Positions 60,134-64,000 of a stretch of 64,000 bases of DNA are shown one piece after another (the stretch's first letter is position 1; the number at the start of each line of letters is the position of its first letter). A program made the position numbers and the translations under genes. The stretch comes from JAQTTT01 sp041652755 (GTDB taxonomy: Archaea > Nanobdellota > Nanobdellia > Tiddalikarchaeales > Tiddalikarchaeaceae), in contig JBAZGS010000002.1 of assembly GCA_041652755.1 (NCBI GenBank), positions 1 to 64,000 on the forward strand. Reading direction: 5' to 3'. Under the pieces are notes generated by a model that saw only the letters and a program-made list of their open reading frames with translations, had not been told where the DNA came from and ran no database searches.

Positions 60134-61489
60134 ATGGGAAACATTGATTTTGGTTATGGTTCAAAAGAATCCGGAAACGTTGAAGAGACCACAAAGAAAA
60201 GCATTAACGGAGTTAAAGGTTTATACTTGTTTGATAGGAATGCTCTTGGCACTTTTTTCGGGTTTGATGCCAAAAGTTGCGATTTAGACTTTTATGCCAG
60301 CACTCTCGGAAGCAAAGGCCAGCAATTTTATGAAAATGGAGATATGGAAGGTTTTGCAACAAAAACCTATGACAATCATTTCGGACAAGCTCATAATTAT
60401 GCAGATATTACTGTAGCTGCCAACCATTTAATGATTCATGAGGACAATAATCCTTTCAGGGACAGGTTTGTCGAGCAATTAAGAGTGCTTGGCCAAAAAT
60501 ATAACCTTGCTATTGCTGGAGGAGAAACCGCAATAATGTATACTTTGCTTGGAATGTATGCCAGCTTAACCTCAATAGGAATTAATACTTCTGGAACTCA
60601 AACGGATTTAGAAAACACTGTTTTGACAACTCATGATGATGGGGCTGGAACAAAACCTGTAACCATTGCAAGAGCTTATGGGCTAAAGCACACTAGCTCA
60701 ATATATGATGCTGGCGCAATGAATTTTAATGACATACTTTGTGCTGCTCTTTGCCTGCCAAGGGAATGGTTTGTTGTAAATACTTTAATTGTCGGAAAAA
60801 ATTATGAAACTGTCTACCCTTTGTACAAGAATGATTTACAAAAGCTCTGCACAGAGTTAGGCATGAACCTTAAGGTCAATAACCATGTCATAATGCCCAA
60901 CTTCAAGGGAATTGAGTATGATATGAATGTTAGCGCTTTGTTTGATAAGCATAAACTTCGCAAATTTAATGTTCAGGAGGGCCAAAAATTAATAGGGCTT
61001 GGCGCCACAGGCTTAGGGAGCAATGGTTATACTGGTGCAGTAAGCTTTGCAGATAATAACCTAAAAGATGAACAAAGGGCTGAGTTTGATAAAAAGCTTT
61101 CAAAACCAACACCAATATTCATTGATGCATTTAAAGCTGTTGAAGATATTCCTATCCAATGGGCATCCCATGTCACTGGAGGCGCTTTCACCAAACTAAC
61201 TAAAATAATACCAAATAATTTTGCAGTTTATATTAACAGGAATCATTCTTTAAAACCCCAATCTGAATTTTATCAGCTGAAAACTCAAGCAACAAACCAA
61301 AGAATGTATAGTTATTTTAATTGCGGAATACAAGGAATACTTGGAGTTAAGCCGGAGCACGCTGATGAAGTAATCCAAAGAATAAGCAAAACGAATATTA
61401 AAGCAGATGAAATAGGCTATGTTAAAAAAGGAAAAGGGCAAATCCAAATAGAGTCAATGTTTGATAATGAACTAGTGACCTTTGAATAA
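60134..61489 (+). CDS. purM: Phosphoribosylformylglycinamidine cyclo-ligase-like protein (PurM)
   Basis: PurM makes aminoimidazole ribotide, the substrate of the preceding PurE activity. The 451 residues are longer and more divergent than typical PurM. They have IAGGETAIMY, DGAGTKPVTIARAYG, GATGLGSNGYTGAVSFAD and HVTGGAFTKLTKIIPNNFAVYI, matching the ATP/FGAM binding motifs of the PurM/PurL fold. The operon position supports the call. Confidence 0.8.
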   Translation: MGNIDFGYGSKESGNVEETTKKSINGVKGLYLFDRNALGTFFGFDAKSCDLDFYASTLGSKGQQFYENGDMEGFATKTYDNHFGQAHNYADITVAANHLMIHEDNNPFRDRFVEQLRVLGQKYNLAIAGGETAIMYTLLGMYASLTSIGINTSGTQTDLENTVLTTHDDGAGTKPVTIARAYGLKHTSSIYDAGAMNFNDILCAALCLPREWFVVNTLIVGKNYETVYPLYKNDLQKLCTELGMNLKVNNHVIMPNFKGIEYDMNVSALFDKHKLRKFNVQEGQKLIGLGATGLGSNGYTGAVSFADNNLKDEQRAEFDKKLSKPTPIFIDAFKAVEDIPIQWASHVTGGAFTKLTKIIPNNFAVYINRNHSLKPQSEFYQLKTQATNQRMYSYFNCGIQGILGVKPEHADEVIQRISKTNIKADEIGYVKKGKGQIQIESMFDNELVTFE

Positions 61490-61517
61490 ACTATTTTTTT
61501 TCCCTCAAAAAAATTTA

Positions 61518-62102
61518 TTAATTTTCTTCTTTGAGTATTTTTTCAATCGAGTCTGTTATTAAATTTATTGCTTCTTTTTTGTACTTAATGCTTTTTGTGC
61601 AAACAGCACCTAGTGTTGACAAATCAATGTAATTAGGATTATATTCAGGCTCTTGGGCTATTATTTCATCGGTTTTTTCTTTTATTATATTAAATAATTT
61701 TTCCCCGTAATTATTCTTTACTAAACCAATATTTCCATCATTTAAGCCGTGCATTAATGAGTTTTTAAAATAAGTGCTTTGCTCAAGTATTGACATTAAT
61801 CCTTCCTCTGCAATATTCTTATTAGAGATTTTAATTGCTGTCAAATCGCAAGAATACTTGTCAGCAGGGTAGCCTGCAGTTTTTAATCCTAAAGCAATTA
61901 AATATTGTTGGTTATTAAAAGTGCATAAACTCGCATTTTCATAAATCATTTCTCCTGTTCGGGTTCTATGCCAGTCGCTATCATCAGCTATTTCTGCATA
62001 AACTTTTTCGGAAAAATTAATTTTTTCATGCTTGTTTTTTTTGATTAATGAATTATATATTCCTTGAAATAATTCATTGACTGTAATTCCTTTATTAGTC
62101 AT
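61518..62102 (-). CDS. Hypothetical protein, 194 aa
   Basis: I recognise no family. The sequence is a soluble alpha/beta protein with YAEIADDSDWHRTRTGEMIY, GLKTAGYPADKYSCDLTAIKI and a helical C-terminus. It is convergent with purM. No catalytic motif is clear. Confidence 0.6.
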   Translation of the reverse strand: MTNKGITVNELFQGIYNSLIKKNKHEKINFSEKVYAEIADDSDWHRTRTGEMIYENASLCTFNNQQYLIALGLKTAGYPADKYSCDLTAIKISNKNIAEEGLMSILEQSTYFKNSLMHGLNDGNIGLVKNNYGEKLFNIIKEKTDEIIAQEPEYNPNYIDLSTLGAVCTKSIKYKKEAINLITDSIEKILKEEN

Positions 62103-62270
62103 TCTAAAAATGGAAAACTATTCTATTTATAAACATTGCCATTAAAAAAAGTGTTAATTAATTTGGTTTAAAATGAATTTTTATTTTAATATTCAGCAAG
62201 AGCATCTTATTTTCTTATAAATGAGAATATAATAACATTTTAATATTTAAGGGTAATAATAATTTAATTA

Positions 62271-63629
62271 ATGAAACATTTTAAATCAATAGTTATGTTA
62301 TTAATTATTTTAATTATTTCTCCAGCTTTTTCTTTGGAGGTTCAAAAATATTCTTTTTTTGACAAGTTTATTGATGGATTCAGGTTATTTTTCTCCTCAA
62401 GTGAGGCTAAAGTTGATTTGCTTTTAGAAATAAAGGAAAAAGAGATTAATTCAGCAATAGCGAGTTATGCTGAAGGGAATTTAAATGAAGCAAACAAAAG
62501 CTTAACTAGTGCAACACTAAATCTTGAAAGAATAGTAGGGCTCACAACTTTGAACAATACTGAAAAGATTTCATCAAGCATAGCAAATACTGTTAGCCAA
62601 TTAAGTGCATTAAATATTTCCAAAGCCTTTAATGATTATATTGTTGATGAGCAGGCAGCTAAAGCCTCAGCGCAGATTATGGAAAAAACTTATGAATATT
62701 GCAAAAAATTAGCATATAGCAATCATGATTCTTTTATTAATGATGACTTATGCAATCCTTTAACTGCCTCTCCAAAAATTAAGGCAGAATTGGAAACCTT
62801 AAGGCAGGAGTATAATGATTCAATGGATGAAATCTTTATGCTTATCCAAAATTGCATTGAGACTCCTTTAAGCTGCTCATGCGAAAGCGTAGATGATTCT
62901 GCCATAAAAAACAAATGCGAAGATACAGTTGCACTGGCAATAAAATGCGAATACAACAATGATGAATCTTCATGCACTTTAATTGATTCCATCTTCCCCA
63001 AATTAATTACTTATGAAAATGTGAGCCATGCAATTAATTTTGGATTGAATAACACATTGGTTCCAAGCAAATGCTACAATGAAACTGATAATGAAGAATG
63101 CCAAATTTATTGGGCTATGCCAAGCATTAAGGATTCAATACCTAGCTGCTACAATAATGAAGGTAAGTTCATGGATTCATGCGGAAAAATTTTCACAATT
63201 GTTTCAAACAATGGATTAATAAATTATATAATAGAAACCGAGATTAACCAAAAAATACAGGAATTACTCAACAGCTCATTAAACAACACTGTTGACATTA
63301 ATATGACAATTAATCAGACAATGCAGGAAATAATAGCCCTTAACAGCAGCATTTCATCAAGAATATTTGCAGAAGGAACCCTTGATACAGGAAATTCTAC
63401 AACTATAATCAATAATACTATTATTCAAGGTAATGCAACTAACGATGTTAATACTGTTGTAATTGTTGGCAATTGTAGTGGTAATGCAACTAATGATGTT
63501 AATACTGTTGTAATTGTTGGCAATGGTAGTGGTAATGCAACTAATGATGTTAATACTGTTGTAATTGTTGGCAATAGTGGCGGTAATTTGACTCAGGGTA
63601 ATAGCACAGTAATACTTGAAGACGAATAA
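62271..63629 (+). CDS. Secreted Cys-rich protein with three 17-residue repeats
   Basis: The signal peptide (KHFKSIVMLLIILIISPAFS) is followed by a helical 150-residue domain, a region with about a dozen Cys (residues 145-310) and several NxT/NxS sites, and three tandem repeats GNATNDVNTVVIVGN(C/G/S)(S/G) near residues 387-437. It is probably exported, glycosylated and disulfide-bonded at the surface. No family is recognised. A peptidase gene follows 34 bases later. Confidence 0.7.
   Translation: MKHFKSIVMLLIILIISPAFSLEVQKYSFFDKFIDGFRLFFSSSEAKVDLLLEIKEKEINSAIASYAEGNLNEANKSLTSATLNLERIVGLTTLNNTEKISSSIANTVSQLSALNISKAFNDYIVDEQAAKASAQIMEKTYEYCKKLAYSNHDSFINDDLCNPLTASPKIKAELETLRQEYNDSMDEIFMLIQNCIETPLSCSCESVDDSAIKNKCEDTVALAIKCEYNNDESSCTLIDSIFPKLITYENVSHAINFGLNNTLVPSKCYNETDNEECQIYWAMPSIKDSIPSCYNNEGKFMDSCGKIFTIVSNNGLINYIIETEINQKIQELLNSSLNNTVDINMTINQTMQEIIALNSSISSRIFAEGTLDTGNSTTIINNTIIQGNATNDVNTVVIVGNCSGNATNDVNTVVIVGNGSGNATNDVNTVVIVGNSGGNLTQGNSTVILEDE
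63429..63581 (+). repeat. Three tandem 51-bp coding repeats
   Basis: Three units (63429-63479, 63480-63530, 63531-63581) differ at only a few bases and are all in frame, encoding a 17-residue repeat with two likely glycosylation sites. Their near identity at the DNA level suggests recent duplication. Confidence 0.85.
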
Positions 63630-63663
63630 AAAATTTTATAAGAGATTTATTATATTTATTATT

Positions 63664-64000
63664 ATGCAAAATAAAGAAGCAGAATCATTCATCAAAACCC
63701 ATTATGCTAAGCTAATTCCTTTAAATACTGCTTTAGAGTTGTCTTATTTTAATGCAATAACCACTGGAAAAAAAGAGTATTATAATGAGTATGAAAACTT
63801 GTCAATAGAATTAAACAAATTATATAATTCAAAAGAAGATTTTGCGTTTGTGAAAAAATTAAAATCCAAAAAGTTAAATGGCAGGTTATTAAAAAGGCAG
63901 ATTGATTTGATTTACAACTCTTTTCTTAGCGCTCAAGGGGATATTAATCTTATTAAAAAAATTATTGGCTTAAGCGCGAAGATTGAGAAAAGTTTCAACA
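63664..64000 (+). CDS. M2/M3-like metallopeptidase, N-terminal part
   Basis: The gene runs off the right edge. The visible 112 residues (MQNKEAESFIKTHYAKLIPL..., LNGRLLKRQIDLIYNSFLSA, DINLIKKIIGLSAKIEKSFN) are helical and resemble the N-terminal part of archaeal and bacterial M2/M3-family oligopeptidases. The zinc-binding HExxH is not visible, so the call is tentative. Confidence 0.45.
   Translation, partial: MQNKEAESFIKTHYAKLIPLNTALELSYFNAITTGKKEYYNEYENLSIELNKLYNSKEDFAFVKKLKSKKLNGRLLKRQIDLIYNSFLSAQGDINLIKKIIGLSAKIEKSFN

Noticed and set aside
63429..63581. CRISPR-like or satellite repeat
   Set aside because: The repeats are contiguous, in frame and encode a 17-residue protein unit. There are no spacers and no cas genes.
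1..64000. Ribosomal RNA genes, CRISPR arrays, inteins or tRNA introns
   Set aside because: Looked for on both strands by eye; none was seen. All five tRNA genes fold without introns.

Overview
This is an AT-rich, gene-dense archaeal window. The archaeal set includes topoisomerase VI A and B, aIF2 gamma, aIF1A, Rpo7, Spt4, eukaryote-type ribosomal proteins (eS1, eS6, eS24, eS31, uS15), the KEOPS pair Kae1/Bud32, Rio1 kinase, the wyosine enzyme Taw1, and tRNA genes without an encoded CCA. The AT-rich style, many short membrane or unknown proteins, mostly leaderless starts and ATGA overlaps suggest a DPANN lineage such as Woesearchaeota or Pacearchaeota. That placement is inference, because no rRNA gene lies in the window.

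Layout. 1-3453: a type IV pilus/archaellum-like block (pilin-like N-terminus, TadC/FlaJ platform protein) and a YhfC-like intramembrane protease. 3498-8532: tRNA-Gly and tRNA-Ala, each followed by an odd copy of its own 3' end, then an enolase-phosphoglycerate mutase operon, Taw1 and tRNA-Val. 8539-19984: cysteine synthase and the translation/transcription core (eS1, uS15, Kae1-Bud32, eS31-eS24-Spt4-Rpo7-PIN-aIF2 gamma, eS6), followed by a guanidino-modifying enzyme and an FmrO/ArmA-like rRNA methyltransferase. 20101-31104: DRG GTPase, an ABC-2 exporter, aIF1A, radical SAM, Rio1, KH protein and topoisomerase VI. 31191-47528: tRNA-Asn with a 70-bp tandem duplication, tiny lysine-rich proteins, a transglutaminase-like lipoprotein, a GATase/asparagine-synthase/Dph6 fusion, pyruvate:ferredoxin oxidoreductase, and assorted membrane and RNA-modification genes.

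47589-57384 is an integrated mobile element of about 9.7 kb. It starts at the 3' end of tRNA-Asp, next to an intact tyrosine integrase, and ends at a 16-bp copy of that tRNA end. Near-perfect inverted 13-mers lie 10-11 bp inside both cores. Its cargo is a three-gene operon of PD-(D/E)xK nuclease, small middle protein and Rad50-like ATPase with a CxxC...CxxC hook. This matches the ABC-three-component/Lamassu type of anti-phage or anti-plasmid system. The element also carries a second PD-(D/E)xK protein with a helical N-terminus, several small DNA-binding regulators, a repeat-rich AT-rich gap and two membrane-associated proteins. The flanking 3' gene (57388-58230) lies outside the element.

57388-64000: a protein of unknown function, a PurC-PurE fusion whose PurE half looks animal-type (class II), PurM, two unknown proteins (one secreted with three 51-bp repeats), and the start of an M2/M3-like peptidase.

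The main candidates for new biology are the defence cassette on its tRNA-Asp element and a family of short CGWAG-loop hairpins that duplicate tRNA 3' ends at three other tRNA genes. All calls come from reading the sequence and translations; no database search or computed statistic was used.
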